DNA of 64,000 nt from Sphingobacterium bambusae (GTDB lineage Bacteria; Bacteroidota; Bacteroidia; Sphingobacteriales; Sphingobacteriaceae). The notes below the pieces were generated by a model that made no database searches, had not been told where the DNA came from, and saw only the letters and a program-made list of their open reading frames with translations. The stretch lies in NCBI RefSeq assembly GCF_033955345.1, contig NZ_CP138332.1, positions 124,001-188,000 on the forward strand. Reading direction: 5' to 3'. Below, piece after piece: positions 45,164 through 55,400 of the stretch. The position numbers and the translations under genes are program-made. Within the stretch, counting starts at the first letter, position 1; each line of letters starts with the position of its first letter.

Positions 45164-45203
45164 AAGCGATTTAAAACTCCCTGACGAAAGCTTCAAATCG
45201 CTT
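45164..45203 (-). terminator. Intrinsic terminator of the YceI gene
   Basis: AAGCGATTT (45164-45172) with AAATCGCTT (45195-45203); on the - strand it is followed by a run of seven T. It lies 20 bp downstream of the YceI stop codon. Confidence 0.85.
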
Positions 45204-45222
45204 AAAAATTAATGCATTGCTA

Positions 45223-45900
45223 TTATTTCTTAGTAGCGTTCAATTGAATACCGATTTCGATATCTTTGCTGATCATCCATTCCGCTGGATCACCTTCCGA
45301 AGTACCAAATTTAATACCCCAATCGGCACGGTTTACCGTGAATTTAGCTGCAACAGAAACTTTATCACCTTCAACCGCAACTTTTGCAGGGAAAGAGATA
45401 TTCAATGTGCTGTCTAGCAATGTCAAATTACCGCTAACGGTCTTATTGGCACCTTCGATAGCATCTTTCGCTGTAGTAGCATCCAAATCAGCTACTTTCG
45501 TGATTTTAAAGGCTGCAGTAGCAAATTTCTCTACATCAAAGAAATCAGCATTTTTCAAATGGTTTTCAAGATCTGAAGCTTTTTTATCAGCTTCTGTAAC
45601 CGATGCAGAATCAACTTTCAACGATTTCATATCGATCGTGAAGTCACCAGCAGCGATGTTGTTGTCTGCCACAGACAGTTCGCCTGATGTCAACGACAAC
45701 GTTCCCCAACGTGGTGCAAAACCGCCTTTGTGAAAAGCTTTCCAATCAACTTTAGATGTTGCCAAATCAACCGCATAAGCATCTCCTTGTGCTTCCGCTA
45801 CCGTCTGCTCGCTAGACGTATTGGTGTTCGAACCGCTTCCGCCACAAGAAGCGAAAACAAGGGCGGCAACAGCCACCATAGATAAACCGATTTTTTTCAT
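45223..45900 (-). CDS. YceI-family lipoprotein
   Basis: 225 residues from the ATG at 45900; the longer frame to 45960 adds a polar stretch before a typical signal peptide, so the inner Met is preferred. Lipobox VFASCGGSG gives lipidated Cys19. The mature part after a Ser/Thr linker is the YceI lipocalin-like barrel: YAVDLATSKVDWKAFHKGG, FTIDMKSLKVDSASV, the HLKNADFFDVEKF block, and VNRADWGIKFG near the end. Members bind isoprenoid-like or amphiphilic molecules; role here unknown. Single gene with its own terminator. Confidence 0.92.
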   Translation of the reverse strand: MKKIGLSMVAVAALVFASCGGSGSNTNTSSEQTVAEAQGDAYAVDLATSKVDWKAFHKGGFAPRWGTLSLTSGELSVADNNIAAGDFTIDMKSLKVDSASVTEADKKASDLENHLKNADFFDVEKFATAAFKITKVADLDATTAKDAIEGANKTVSGNLTLLDSTLNISFPAKVAVEGDKVSVAAKFTVNRADWGIKFGTSEGDPAEWMISKDIEIGIQLNATKK

Positions 45901-46028
45901 AAATGTGCTTTTTTGTTCTAAATCAATGCTAAAATTATTTATCTTTTTTGAGTTACGCAATATCTAGTATAATAATAGTCATAAAAAGACATAAAAATTA
46001 CTGTCTTATAGAAGTTCAAACAAGTATT

Positions 46029-47273
46029 TTACCTCCCTCCCCACTGCTCCAACGAAGTTCTAATAATTGCGATAGCTTCAACAAGCTGTTTCTGTGAAAT
46101 GACTAGCGGTGGGGCAAACCGAATTTTGTCACCATGCGTTGGTTTTGCCAAAAGACCGTTCTGCATCATCAATAAACACAGCTCGTAGGCCGCATCCTTA
46201 TTTTCATGACTGATAACAATCGCATTCAACAGGCCTTTTCCACGTACCAATTTAATTGCCGGGTGATTCATTTCTTCAATTGCCGTGCGAAAGATTATCC
46301 CTAAGGCTTCCGCTTTTTCGGCCAAACCTTCCTCCCGTAGCACTTCCAACGCTGCTATGCCCACTGCACAAGCCAATGGATTTCCACCATATGTAGAACC
46401 ATGCTCGCCCGGTTGGATTGTAAGCATCACTTCATCATTTGCAAGTACCGCCGATACTGGCAGCATACCGCCACTCAATGCTTTGCCCAAGATCAATACA
46501 TCGGGCTTCACCGCTTCATGATCACAAGCCAATAGCCGCCCAGTGCGCGATAGTCCAGTCTGAATCTCATCCGCTATAAAAAGGACGCGATGCTGCTTAC
46601 ATAGAGAAAAAGCTTTGGACAAGTAACCCTCATCCGGAACTAAAACACCAGCTTCTCCTTGAATAGGTTCAATCAATAAACCCACAACGTTCGCATCTTG
46701 TAGCGCAAATTCCAACGCATCCAAATCGTTATAGGGAATTGTTATATATCCATCAACAAAAGGCCCAAAACCATTTCTAGCTGTCTCATCCGTACTAAAC
46801 GAAATGACATTGACCGTTCTACCATGGAAATTACCATCCAACGTAATGATTTTTGCCGCCCCATCCGCTACACCCTTCACCAAGTATCCCCATTTACGTG
46901 CCAATTTAATAGCGGTTTCCACCGCTTCTACGCCAGTATTCATAGGCAATACTCTGTCATACCCAAAATATTTGGTAATATAAGCGACATACGTAGCCAA
47001 TTTATCGCTATGAAAGGCTCGAGATGTCAACGTCAATTGCTGCGACTGCTTAACCATCGCTTCAACGAGTTTCGGATGGCAGTGTCCTTGATTGACGGCA
47101 GAATAGCCGGATAAGAAATCGAAATATCGCTTTCCCTCAACGTCCCACACGAAAGGACCCTCGCCCTTTTCCAAAACCACCGGCAAGGGGTGGTAGTTAT
47201 GCGCACCAAAGGCATCTTCATCTTTAATCAATTGGGCAGTTTTCTCTGGTAGCTCGTAATTTTCGATCATCAT
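46029..47273 (-). CDS. rocD: Ornithine--oxo-acid transaminase
   Basis: PLP-dependent class III aminotransferase converting ornithine and 2-oxoglutarate to glutamate semialdehyde and glutamate in arginine breakdown. 414 residues. The N-terminus [20 protein letters not shown] is typical of ornithine aminotransferases. The PLP region has [19 protein letters not shown], and the Lys that binds PLP is in [16 protein letters not shown], with [13 protein letters not shown] after it. The first two codons are both ATG. It is divergent from the MscS-type channel gene. Confidence 0.94.
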   Translation of the reverse strand: MMIENYELPEKTAQLIKDEDAFGAHNYHPLPVVLEKGEGPFVWDVEGKRYFDFLSGYSAVNQGHCHPKLVEAMVKQSQQLTLTSRAFHSDKLATYVAYITKYFGYDRVLPMNTGVEAVETAIKLARKWGYLVKGVADGAAKIITLDGNFHGRTVNVISFSTDETARNGFGPFVDGYITIPYNDLDALEFALQDANVVGLLIEPIQGEAGVLVPDEGYLSKAFSLCKQHRVLFIADEIQTGLSRTGRLLACDHEAVKPDVLILGKALSGGMLPVSAVLANDEVMLTIQPGEHGSTYGGNPLACAVGIAALEVLREEGLAEKAEALGIIFRTAIEEMNHPAIKLVRGKGLLNAIVISHENKDAAYELCLLMMQNGLLAKPTHGDKIRFAPPLVISQKQLVEAIAIIRTSLEQWGGR

Positions 47274-47381
47274 CTAACGTTCTATACCCATAAAAATAAG
47301 AATTAAATCTAAAAAAGAAGAGTCTACGACAAGTTGCCGTAACAATTTACCAGCACGCTATTTCGCATTTCCCCTCCTTCA

Positions 47382-49274
47382 ATGGCGATATTTCAGAATA
47401 TTTTGGAGATATTTGAAATTTCTAACCTTACAAAAACAAAAGGCATGCTGCCCACACCATACATCATTATACTATGTTTCTTCCTTCTGTTCGGTAAAGA
47501 CGTGACCGCTACCGTTGTTCAACGCGACTCCTCCGAGCAGCAAGCAATCAGCCAGATTGATCAAAAATCCGTCGAGCTGGAACAGATGAGAAAGCAACAG
47601 CATGACGATTCGTTACATCGCATTCGACTAGAAAACCAACTGCTGCAGGTGCAACGCAACGATTTTGATGAAAAGCGTAAGCTGATGGAAGAAATCAATC
47701 TTCTACGCAGCCGCGACTCGTTAATTGTGCATCGCAGAAAGCTAAAAGTCGACTCGCTCAGACGGCTGAACCAAGGCGTGGCTGTGGTTCCCTTTCGGGA
47801 TACAATTTTCAGGGTATATACTGCCATCGGCAGCTACAGCGCCAAAGACAGAGCAAATGCTATAGAAAATAGACTGCGCAACTTGGTAAATAATATACAA
47901 TTCCATACAGATTCGCTTAAAGTCGAAAAAAATGAAGACAGTTGGCTACTGTCTTGGCAGGATCAGCTTATTTTGAGCGTCAATCAGCAAGACGCCCTTT
48001 GGGCAAACCGAGATGCTCAGGAATTGATTGCCAACTATGCGGATTCTGTGAAGCGAGCTGTCGACAAGGAGCGAGAACAAACAAGTTTACAGCGTATCGT
48101 ACAAGCACTAGGATTAGCCGTACTTATCTTGGCCTCCTTAATCCTGATTATATTCGCTATTGGGAAGCTGACGAAATACGTAAAAAAGAAAACGTTACTG
48201 GCCAAACATAGATATTTTCATGGTGTCAAAATTCGGGGATACATCTTAGTCACGCCATCCAAACAGATCAAAGTCGTTTGGGCGATACTAACCTTATTGA
48301 AATGGCTATTGATTGTCTGTGCGGTCTATTTAGCGCTGCCTATCATGCTAAATTTGTTTCCCCAAACCGAAGGCTATGCTCCTATCTTATTGGGGTATTT
48401 TCTATCGCCATTAAGAAACGTTGCTGCCGCAGTAATCGCTTACATCCCCAATCTGATCACGATATTCGTTATTTTTCTAGTCTTTCATTATCTGCTTAAG
48501 CTGCTCAAATTTTTTGCGAAGGAATTGCAAAACGAAGCACTTACGATCCCCGGATTCTATAAAGAATGGGCCATGCCCACCTACCAAATCCTACGAGTAT
48601 TACTATTAGCATTTCTGCTTGTTGTGATCTTCCCCTACCTTCCCGGGTCCGATTCTCCTATTTTCAAGGGCATATCGGTATTTATTGGTGTATTGTTTAC
48701 CTTCAGTTCTGCTGGTGCGCTCGGCAATATTGTTGCGGGGCTGCTTCTCACCTATATGCGCTCCTTTGCCATCGGCGACCGCATCAAAATAGGCGATGTC
48801 TCTGGCGATATTATCGAAAAATCACTCTTAGTTACCCGTGTGCGGAGTATCAAGAACGAAGTGATATCCATCCCCAACGCGCAAATATTGAACAATCACA
48901 CTATTAACTATAGCGTCGACGCCCAACAGTTAGGTCTGATCGTTCATGTCAACATTACCTTGGCCTACGAGATTCCTTGGCAACGCGTACACCAGCTGGC
49001 CAAACAGGCGGCATTGGAAGTGGGTCTGATCGAGAAATCACCGGAACCGTTCATTTTACAGACCAGCCTCGATGATTTCTATGTTTCCTATCAACTCAAT
49101 GCCTACACGAAAGCGCCAAATCAGCAGGCTTTTATCTATTCCGAGTTATACAAGCATCTGTTGGACACCTTTCATGAGGCCGATATCGAAATATTATCGC
49201 CGCATTTCCATGCCGTTAGAGATGGCAGTGCACGAGATATACCTCCACCTAACGCATCCAAAGCGACGAAATAG
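47382..49274 (+). CDS. Mechanosensitive channel of the MscS family
   Basis: 630 residues by the longest start. The ATG at 47445 is equally likely because it begins a signal peptide (MLPTPYIIILCFFLLFG), giving 609 residues. Residues about 60-240 form a charged, coiled-coil-like periplasmic region. Several hydrophobic helices follow from about residue 240. The MscS core is SSAGALGNIVAGLLLTYMR, the pore-lining helix, then IGDRIKIGDVSGDIIEKSLL and IPNAQILNNHTINYS of the beta domain. It releases solutes under hypo-osmotic shock. Confidence 0.88.
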   Translation: MAIFQNILEIFEISNLTKTKGMLPTPYIIILCFFLLFGKDVTATVVQRDSSEQQAISQIDQKSVELEQMRKQQHDDSLHRIRLENQLLQVQRNDFDEKRKLMEEINLLRSRDSLIVHRRKLKVDSLRRLNQGVAVVPFRDTIFRVYTAIGSYSAKDRANAIENRLRNLVNNIQFHTDSLKVEKNEDSWLLSWQDQLILSVNQQDALWANRDAQELIANYADSVKRAVDKEREQTSLQRIVQALGLAVLILASLILIIFAIGKLTKYVKKKTLLAKHRYFHGVKIRGYILVTPSKQIKVVWAILTLLKWLLIVCAVYLALPIMLNLFPQTEGYAPILLGYFLSPLRNVAAAVIAYIPNLITIFVIFLVFHYLLKLLKFFAKELQNEALTIPGFYKEWAMPTYQILRVLLLAFLLVVIFPYLPGSDSPIFKGISVFIGVLFTFSSAGALGNIVAGLLLTYMRSFAIGDRIKIGDVSGDIIEKSLLVTRVRSIKNEVISIPNAQILNNHTINYSVDAQQLGLIVHVNITLAYEIPWQRVHQLAKQAALEVGLIEKSPEPFILQTSLDDFYVSYQLNAYTKAPNQQAFIYSELYKHLLDTFHEADIEILSPHFHAVRDGSARDIPPPNASKATK

Positions 49275-49326
49275 CAGGATGTAAATTACGGCAGGTAGAT
49301 TGCAAATCGGTTCCAACTAACGGATA

Positions 49327-50106
49327 TTAAGCGCCTTGTCCCAAATTCAGGCTAAGCCCGCCATCTATAAAAATCGTTGCGCCCGTAACATAAGAGCTTT
49401 CCTTGCTAGCGAGGTAGACCGCCGCTGCCTTGATATCGTCTACAATACCCGCTCGCTTCATCGGTATGTGTTGCTCCTTCTCCTTGCGCACGGCATCGTC
49501 ATCCATAGCCGCTTTATTCATATCGGTTAAAATCATACCGGGAGCAATGTTATTGACAGTAATTCTTTTTTCGGCAAGCTCTAGAGCAAGGCTACGTGCA
49601 AAATTCTTCAAGCCGCCTTTCGAAGCATTGTAATCCGCATTTCCTGCCGTGACTACATCTTCATGGATGGAGCTCACGTTAATGATACGTGCATCCTGTT
49701 GATTCGGCGTCCAATGTTTTAAGAATGCTCGTGAGCAAAAGAACGGTCCATAGAGGTTTGTTTTGATACAACGATCGAAAACCTCTGTTTCCATGTCTTG
49801 AACAGGAATTTCACTTCCGTTTACAGCCGCGTTGTTAACGAGAATATCGATCTTTCCAAACTTGTTCTTTATATTTTCAAACAAGCTCGCGACACGCTGC
49901 TCATCCCCTACATCAACCTGATAGACTGCATGCGGATATCCCTTTTCTTGCATGATCTGCCCTAGCGTATCTGCGCTATCTTTATCGCTATGGTAGGTGA
50001 TAACAACAGTTGCCCCCTCTTCGGCGAATGCTTCGGCAATACCTCTTCCAATACCCGAATCCGACCCCGTAATCAAGGCCACTTGATCTTGTAATTTCTT
50101 GTTCAT
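49327..50106 (-). CDS. Short-chain dehydrogenase/reductase (glucose 1-dehydrogenase type)
   Basis: 259 residues. Rossmann motif TGSDSGIGRGIA, NNAAVNG, catalytic set in INVSSIHEDVVTAGNADYNASKGG (Ser, Tyr, Lys) and the C-terminal SSYVTGATIFIDGGLSLNLG. This is the classical SDR family; the closest general type is glucose 1-dehydrogenase, but substrate cannot be assigned from sequence. A TTTG/TAGATCGG pair upstream on the - strand (about 50115-50150) might be the promoter. Confidence 0.9.
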   Translation of the reverse strand: MNKKLQDQVALITGSDSGIGRGIAEAFAEEGATVVITYHSDKDSADTLGQIMQEKGYPHAVYQVDVGDEQRVASLFENIKNKFGKIDILVNNAAVNGSEIPVQDMETEVFDRCIKTNLYGPFFCSRAFLKHWTPNQQDARIINVSSIHEDVVTAGNADYNASKGGLKNFARSLALELAEKRITVNNIAPGMILTDMNKAAMDDDAVRKEKEQHIPMKRAGIVDDIKAAAVYLASKESSYVTGATIFIDGGLSLNLGQGA

Positions 50107-50214
50107 ATCCGATCTACTTTTTGTTCTATTGAAAAAACAAACGGATCATACAAAGTGTTCACAAAAACATAAAAATATGATAGAAACAATAATTAGGCTT
50201 GTCTCATAACCAAA

Positions 50215-50246
50215 ATTGCCCAGCTCAAGTACATGAACTGGGCAAT
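50215..50246 (-). terminator. Terminator of the signalling operon
   Basis: ATTGCCCAG (50215-50223) with CTGGGCAAT (50238-50246); on the - strand it is followed by TTTTGGTTATG. It lies 30 bp after the stop of the last gene of the kinase operon. Confidence 0.65.
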
Positions 50247-50276
50247 ATATACGCTCGCGAGATGGTCTCTTAGTTA

Positions 50277-50654
50277 TTATTTAGCTTCCGCTTCTGCCAA
50301 TACACGCTCCACGGTATTCTCTAATTCCGTGATATCGAATGGCTTTGCTAAATAAGCATCCGCTCCGGCCTTTTCCGCCAACAAATGAATGTCGTTATTA
50401 GCCGAAATGTACACCACAGGTATGCGCTGATAATCTGCATGCTTTTTTAATAAGCGCGTGGCTTCAATCCCACCGATTTCAGGAATCCAATTGTCCATCA
50501 AGATAATGTCGGGATGAATCTCTGAAACTTTCTCGATAATATCGTGAGATGTTTCCGAAATCTTGACGGTGTATCCAGCATCCACCAAGATAATGGTACA
50601 TACCTCGAGGATATTGACATCATCGTCAAAAATAAGTATCGTTTTGTTTTTCAT
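50277..50654 (-). CDS. Single-domain response regulator (CheY-like)
   Basis: 125 residues consisting only of a receiver domain. Acidic pocket IFDDDVN, phospho-acceptor Asp54 in IILMDNWIP, Thr/Ser site region VYISAN, and Lys in YLAKPFD. It is the last gene of a six-gene operon with two histidine kinases, CheB and CheR proteins, so it probably relays phosphate from one of these kinases; its target is not visible. Confidence 0.93.
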   Translation of the reverse strand: MKNKTILIFDDDVNILEVCTIILVDAGYTVKISETSHDIIEKVSEIHPDIILMDNWIPEIGGIEATRLLKKHADYQRIPVVYISANNDIHLLAEKAGADAYLAKPFDITELENTVERVLAEAEAK

Positions 50655-50679
50655 AGCTATATTTCAATTTCGTTGTTTT

Positions 50680-51273
50680 TCATTTATTTCTCCGCAAAGC
50701 ATTGATTGTATCCGCAAAATCCTCCGGTTTTAAAACGGCATCAACCTTAGTCTGTAATATGGCCTGTTTAGGCATATAGGCAACCTCAGCGGTATCTGGA
50801 TCCTGTACGAATACCAATCCATCTTGTGATTTCACATAGCGCAAACCCTCTACACCATCCGCATTAGCTCCAGACAGCAAAATTGCGACCAATTTATCCT
50901 TGCATGCCAATGCCGCAGACTGAAACGAAACATCGATAGAAGGCCTCGAATAGTTCAGCTTCTCTGAACAATCCAAAGAAACCAAATGTTTGCTTTCAAA
51001 CAACAAGTGATAATCTGGAGGAGCCAAGTAAATTGTGCCTTTTTGTAATTCCATCTTATCTTCAGCCTCCAGCACCGCCAGTTTAGTATGATTCCGTAAC
51101 AGCACATCAAGTATCGAATCGGGATCTGCCTTCCGGTGAAGCACGATAACGATCGGAAATTCCAGATCGGAACGCAAGCGCGGTAACAGCTTTAACAGCA
51201 CCTTTAGACTACCGGCCGATCCACCAATTAACAACAGCTCAACGCGGCTATGTAAATGCTGAGGTTTCATCAT
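50680..51273 (-). CDS. CheB-type methylesterase domain protein (no receiver)
   Basis: 197 residues, only the catalytic domain of CheB. The triad is intact: Ser19 in IGGSAGS, His46 in IVLHRKAD, Asp139 in SGANADG, with spacings like those of CheB. The receiver domain that normally regulates CheB is absent, so control must come from another protein. It starts 1 bp after the CheR stop, and a receiver gene follows. Substrate methyl-esters on chemoreceptors are absent from this window, so its true substrate is open. Confidence 0.9.
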   Translation of the reverse strand: MMKPQHLHSRVELLLIGGSAGSLKVLLKLLPRLRSDLEFPIVIVLHRKADPDSILDVLLRNHTKLAVLEAEDKMELQKGTIYLAPPDYHLLFESKHLVSLDCSEKLNYSRPSIDVSFQSAALACKDKLVAILLSGANADGVEGLRYVKSQDGLVFVQDPDTAEVAYMPKQAILQTKVDAVLKPEDFADTINALRRNK

Positions 51274-51274
51274 G

Positions 51275-52099
51275 CTACATATTTTTGCGCCAAATTTTTT
51301 CCATATCCAATTGCCTATACTTGTTTTCCAAATTGGAGAAGCGAATCGTTTCTTTAGCGCCCAGCGCTAAAAAACCCAAGTTATCCAAGCTTTCGTCAAA
51401 TAAGGTAAACACATGGTTTTGCAAATCCTTCTCAAAATAAATCAGCACATTGCGACACACCACTAGTTGAAACTCGTTAAAGGAGCTATCAGAAACCAAG
51501 TTATGCGTCGAAAAGATCATTCTATCACTCAAGTTTTTATCAAACTTTGCAACGTCATAGTTGGCCATATAATACGAAGAGAAGTCCTCTTTGCCACCAG
51601 AAAGGATATAGTTTTCTGAATATTGCTTCATTTGTGCTATGGGGAAAATGCCTTTGGCAGCTTTCTCCAGAACGCCAGGATTTAAATCGGTAGCATAAAT
51701 CAACGAACGGCTATACAAGTTTGCTTCACGTAACAAGATGGCGATAGAATAGGCCTCCTCGCCTGTTGAACAACCTGCAACCCAAATCCGGATAAAGGGA
51801 TATGTACCAAGCTGAGGCAAAACATTCTCCCGAAGAGCTCTAAAAAAACTAGGATCACGAAACATCTCCGTAACATTTACGGTAATCTCTTCTACAAAAC
51901 GCTGTAAGTATTCCGGATGATTGAGCAAACGGTATCGGAGTTCCGCGAAACTTGTGAATTTATCGATCAGACAAATCCTATTCACCCTTCGCTTGAGAGA
52001 AGCTTTGCTATACTGGGTAAAATCGTAGCCATACAAACTGAATACGTCGGCTAACAAGATCTCCAGTTCCTCGTCTTTAATTACATTCGGTTCCAACAT
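51275..52099 (-). CDS. CheR-type protein-glutamate methyltransferase
   Basis: 274 residues. N-terminal helical domain, then the SAM-binding domain: FVEEITVNVTEMFRDPSFF, RIWVAGCSTGEEAYSIAILL (SAM loop), LIYATDLNPGVLEKAAKGIF and VVCRNVLIYFEKD. These are canonical CheR motifs. It is coupled to the CheB gene downstream. In this operon with kinases but no receptor, it likely modifies a kinase sensor or another protein; that is inference. Confidence 0.93.
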   Translation of the reverse strand: MLEPNVIKDEELEILLADVFSLYGYDFTQYSKASLKRRVNRICLIDKFTSFAELRYRLLNHPEYLQRFVEEITVNVTEMFRDPSFFRALRENVLPQLGTYPFIRIWVAGCSTGEEAYSIAILLREANLYSRSLIYATDLNPGVLEKAAKGIFPIAQMKQYSENYILSGGKEDFSSYYMANYDVAKFDKNLSDRMIFSTHNLVSDSSFNEFQLVVCRNVLIYFEKDLQNHVFTLFDESLDNLGFLALGAKETIRFSNLENKYRQLDMEKIWRKNM

Positions 52100-52486
52100 C
52101 TAACATACCTTTTCAATAACTGCCACTAATTTATCAATATCTACAGGCTTGGACACGTAACCATTTGCGCCTGCGGCGATGCATTTTTCCCGATCGCCTG
52201 ACATCGCCTGCGCCGTAACCGCGATTATGGGCATTTCAGCAAAACTAGCCTGCTCCCTTATCATCCGTATCGCGGTGTAGCCATCCATTTCCGGAATCAT
52301 CATATCCATCAGCACTACACTTACCTGCGGGTTCTCCGCTATCAAGCGTAGTCCTTCAGGTACATTGTTCGCCGATATCACGGCGTATCCCCGAGCCTTC
52401 AACACTAGACGTAACGCAAAGATGTTTCGGCTATCGTCATCAATGATCAAAACCAGATTATTCATAGGTATTTTGCTAGCTTCCAT
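52100..52486 (-). CDS. Single-domain response regulator
   Basis: 128 residues, receiver domain only. Acidic pocket IIDDDSRNIFAL, phospho-acceptor Asp61 in VVLMDMMIPEMDGY, Thr in IIAVTAQAM and Lys in YVSKPVDID. It closely resembles the third receiver of the hybrid kinase upstream (LMDMMMPEMDGYETI, YISKPVDID), suggesting duplication or competition for the same phosphate. Its start shares one base with the kinase stop codon. Confidence 0.92.
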   Translation of the reverse strand: MEASKIPMNNLVLIIDDDSRNIFALRLVLKARGYAVISANNVPEGLRLIAENPQVSVVLMDMMIPEMDGYTAIRMIREQASFAEMPIIAVTAQAMSGDREKCIAAGANGYVSKPVDIDKLVAVIEKVC

Positions 52487-55400
52487 TAGTTTTCATATAA
52501 CCAAACTCTTAACAAAGAAAGCAGCTGATCAATATCTACGGGCTTAGAAATGTAATCCGATGCACCTGCCAAAATACAGCGTTCCCTATCTCCGGTCATT
52601 GCCTTCGCGGTTACGGCCATAATCGGCAACCGCGCATACTGTGGCTGTGCCCGAATAAGCTTGATTGTTTCATAGCCATCCATCTCAGGCATCATCATAT
52701 CCATAAGGACAATTGAAACGTCCGGATTGTTTTGTAATTGTGTGAGTGCTTCTTTTCCATCAATAGCCGATACAATACGCATTTGATATTTCTCCAAAGC
52801 CTTGGTCAAGGAGAAAATATTACGCACATCATCATCTGCAATAAGTACTGTCTTGCCATTCAAAACTTCATTCAGCGAGCCCAGCTTGCTGCCCGCCTTT
52901 TTTACCGAATCTGTTTTTCGTTCCTCAACAAGGTGCAAAAATAAACCCACCTCGTCCAAAATCCGTTGGTAAGAATGGGCTGTTTTAATAACAATGGAAT
53001 CAGCGTACTGCTTAATACGAACTTCCTCCGCTTGGGAAAGGTTTTTTCCGGTAAAGATGATGATCGGCAAATTCTCCAATCCCTCATTTTTCTTGATCGC
53101 TTCCAACGTTTCGTACCCCGATTTATCGGGCACACCCATATCCAAGATGACACAGTTGACCTCATCGGATGCTAGCGCCCTAACGCTATCTTCAACATTA
53201 TTTTTGATTTCAGAAACAATATCAAAACTACCCAAGAAATAAGAAAGCGCCATGGCATGTTTTGGATTTTCCTCGACAATAAGCACTTTCTTAGGGTGCA
53301 CGCTCAATGCATGTTCGATACGTTTAAACATATCGCCGATTCTCTCTAATGCTATAGGCTTATTGATAAAATCGATGGCCCCCTTTAGTAGGCTTTCTTT
53401 CTTGACCTGCATCGATGACATGATGTGTACAGGAATATGACGTGTTGCGACATTTCCCTTGATCTCATCCATCACCTGCCAACCATCTTTAACCGGCAAT
53501 TGGATATCCAACAAAATCGCGAGCGGCTTGTAGGTCAATGCCGCCTCAGCCGCTAAATCACCGCGCACCACCACAATACCCTTATAATTTTGTTGACGCG
53601 TATACTTCAGAAGTGCCTTTGCAAAATTGGTATCATCCTCAACAATCAAGATAACAGGATCTCCGGGCTGTATGTTATGACGGTCATCGTCCACCTCATC
53701 AGGAATGTTCTCCGTCGTGTAACTCGTTTCTTGGTCAGCGATCAACGTCTTTACTTCGTTAACATCCGAGCTGATAATTTCAATTAACTCATCCGTCACT
53801 GGTTTTACAGCTTTCGTTGCTCTTTCTTTCGGCACAAGAAGCGTAAATGTACTACCCTCATTTTCCTTACTGGCGAGCCTTATTTCGCCCCCCAATAAAC
53901 GGGCTATCTCGCGACTGATAGACAAACCTAGACCGGTACCACCAAATTTCCGTCTGGTAGAGCCGTCAGCCTGCTGAAAGGCTTCAAAAATAACCAGTTG
54001 CTTATCATAGGCGATTCCTATTCCAGTATCCACCACCGAAAACGCAATAAAACGACTATCATGCTCGTACTGCTCAATAATAAGTTCAACACGTCCCTTG
54101 TTCGTGAACTTGATCGCATTGGCAAGCAGATTACGTAAAACCTGATCCAATCTAAGCCTATCCGTTTCTAAGGTCTGTTCAAGCTCCGCCGATAGATGAA
54201 TACCAAAATCTAAAGACTTTTCTTGCACCAACGGTGTAAATAAATTATGGAGATCTCGAACTACATCCGACAGGTTTACAGCCGTATATTCTAATTCCAT
54301 TTTTCCGGATTCGATCTTCGAAAGGTCCAAAATCTCATCAATAAGACTCAGTAAACTAGTACCTGAGCTCTGAATAACTAGTGCCGATTCTATCTGTTCC
54401 TCATTCAGGTTTTCTTCGGTATTCTCCGACATAAGGCGCGACAAAAGTAAAATCGAATTGAGCGGCGTGCGCAATTCGTGCGACATATTAGCCAAAAACT
54501 CCGACTTGTACTTGGTACTCAAGGCCAGTTCTTCTGCCTTTTGCTGAATTTCCAAATTACGCTCAGCGATCAACTGGTTCTTCTCTTCTAGTAATTTAGA
54601 CCGCTCTTCGAGCTCTTGATTAGACTGTAGCAATTCCTCCTGCTGCACCTTCAGTTCTTCTTCCGAAGCCTGCAATTTTTGTGTTTGTGCCTCCAACTCT
54701 GTATTGAGGTTCTCGAGTTCGCCATGTTGTGTTTGCAATTCTTCTGCTTGAGCCTGTGTCTCTTCTAAAAGCGTCTGCACTTGCCTGCGACTTTTCGCTG
54801 CAGCAAGTGCTCGAGCTACATTAGTTGTTGCTTCTTTAAAGAAGGCCAGTGTGAAGCCATCAATCGCCTGCAAGGCGCCTAACTCCACCACGCCAATGCA
54901 ATTACCCTCCAACAATATTGGTAAGAGCACAAGCTGATTGATCTGCATAGCGCCACTGGCGAAACTGACCACAAAACCACCATTAGATCCAATATCCTTG
55001 ACTACTTTCTCTTTCGCGTCCAAGAATACCTGACCAACCATTCCTTCCCCCGGAGCATAAATGTCTTTCATCGTATCTTCCAAGCCGTAGGCCGCCTGCA
55101 AATGCAAAGCTTCGCCTTCGAAAAGGTAAAATGCCCCGTTCAGACACTCGCCATAGTCGACCAAATGCTGCAGCACATCTTTTGCAATGAGCTGCTCACT
55201 CTTATTGCCCATCAATTTGTCGTTCAATAACGCCAAGCCTTCCTGTCTCCATTCGTTGTCATTCAACTCGTCAAACGATTGCTTCAGTGCATCGGTCATA
55301 TCATTCAATGATACCGCCAAGCTACCCAAATCGTCTTGCTCATTATCTTCAATGCGTGTCGAGTAGTCCCCATGAGCAATTTGATAAGCCACGCGCTGTA

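Noticed and set aside
44970..45212. 80-codon frame on + across the symporter start and YceI terminator
   Set aside because: Overlaps the start of the symporter gene and the YceI terminator; no family resemblance.
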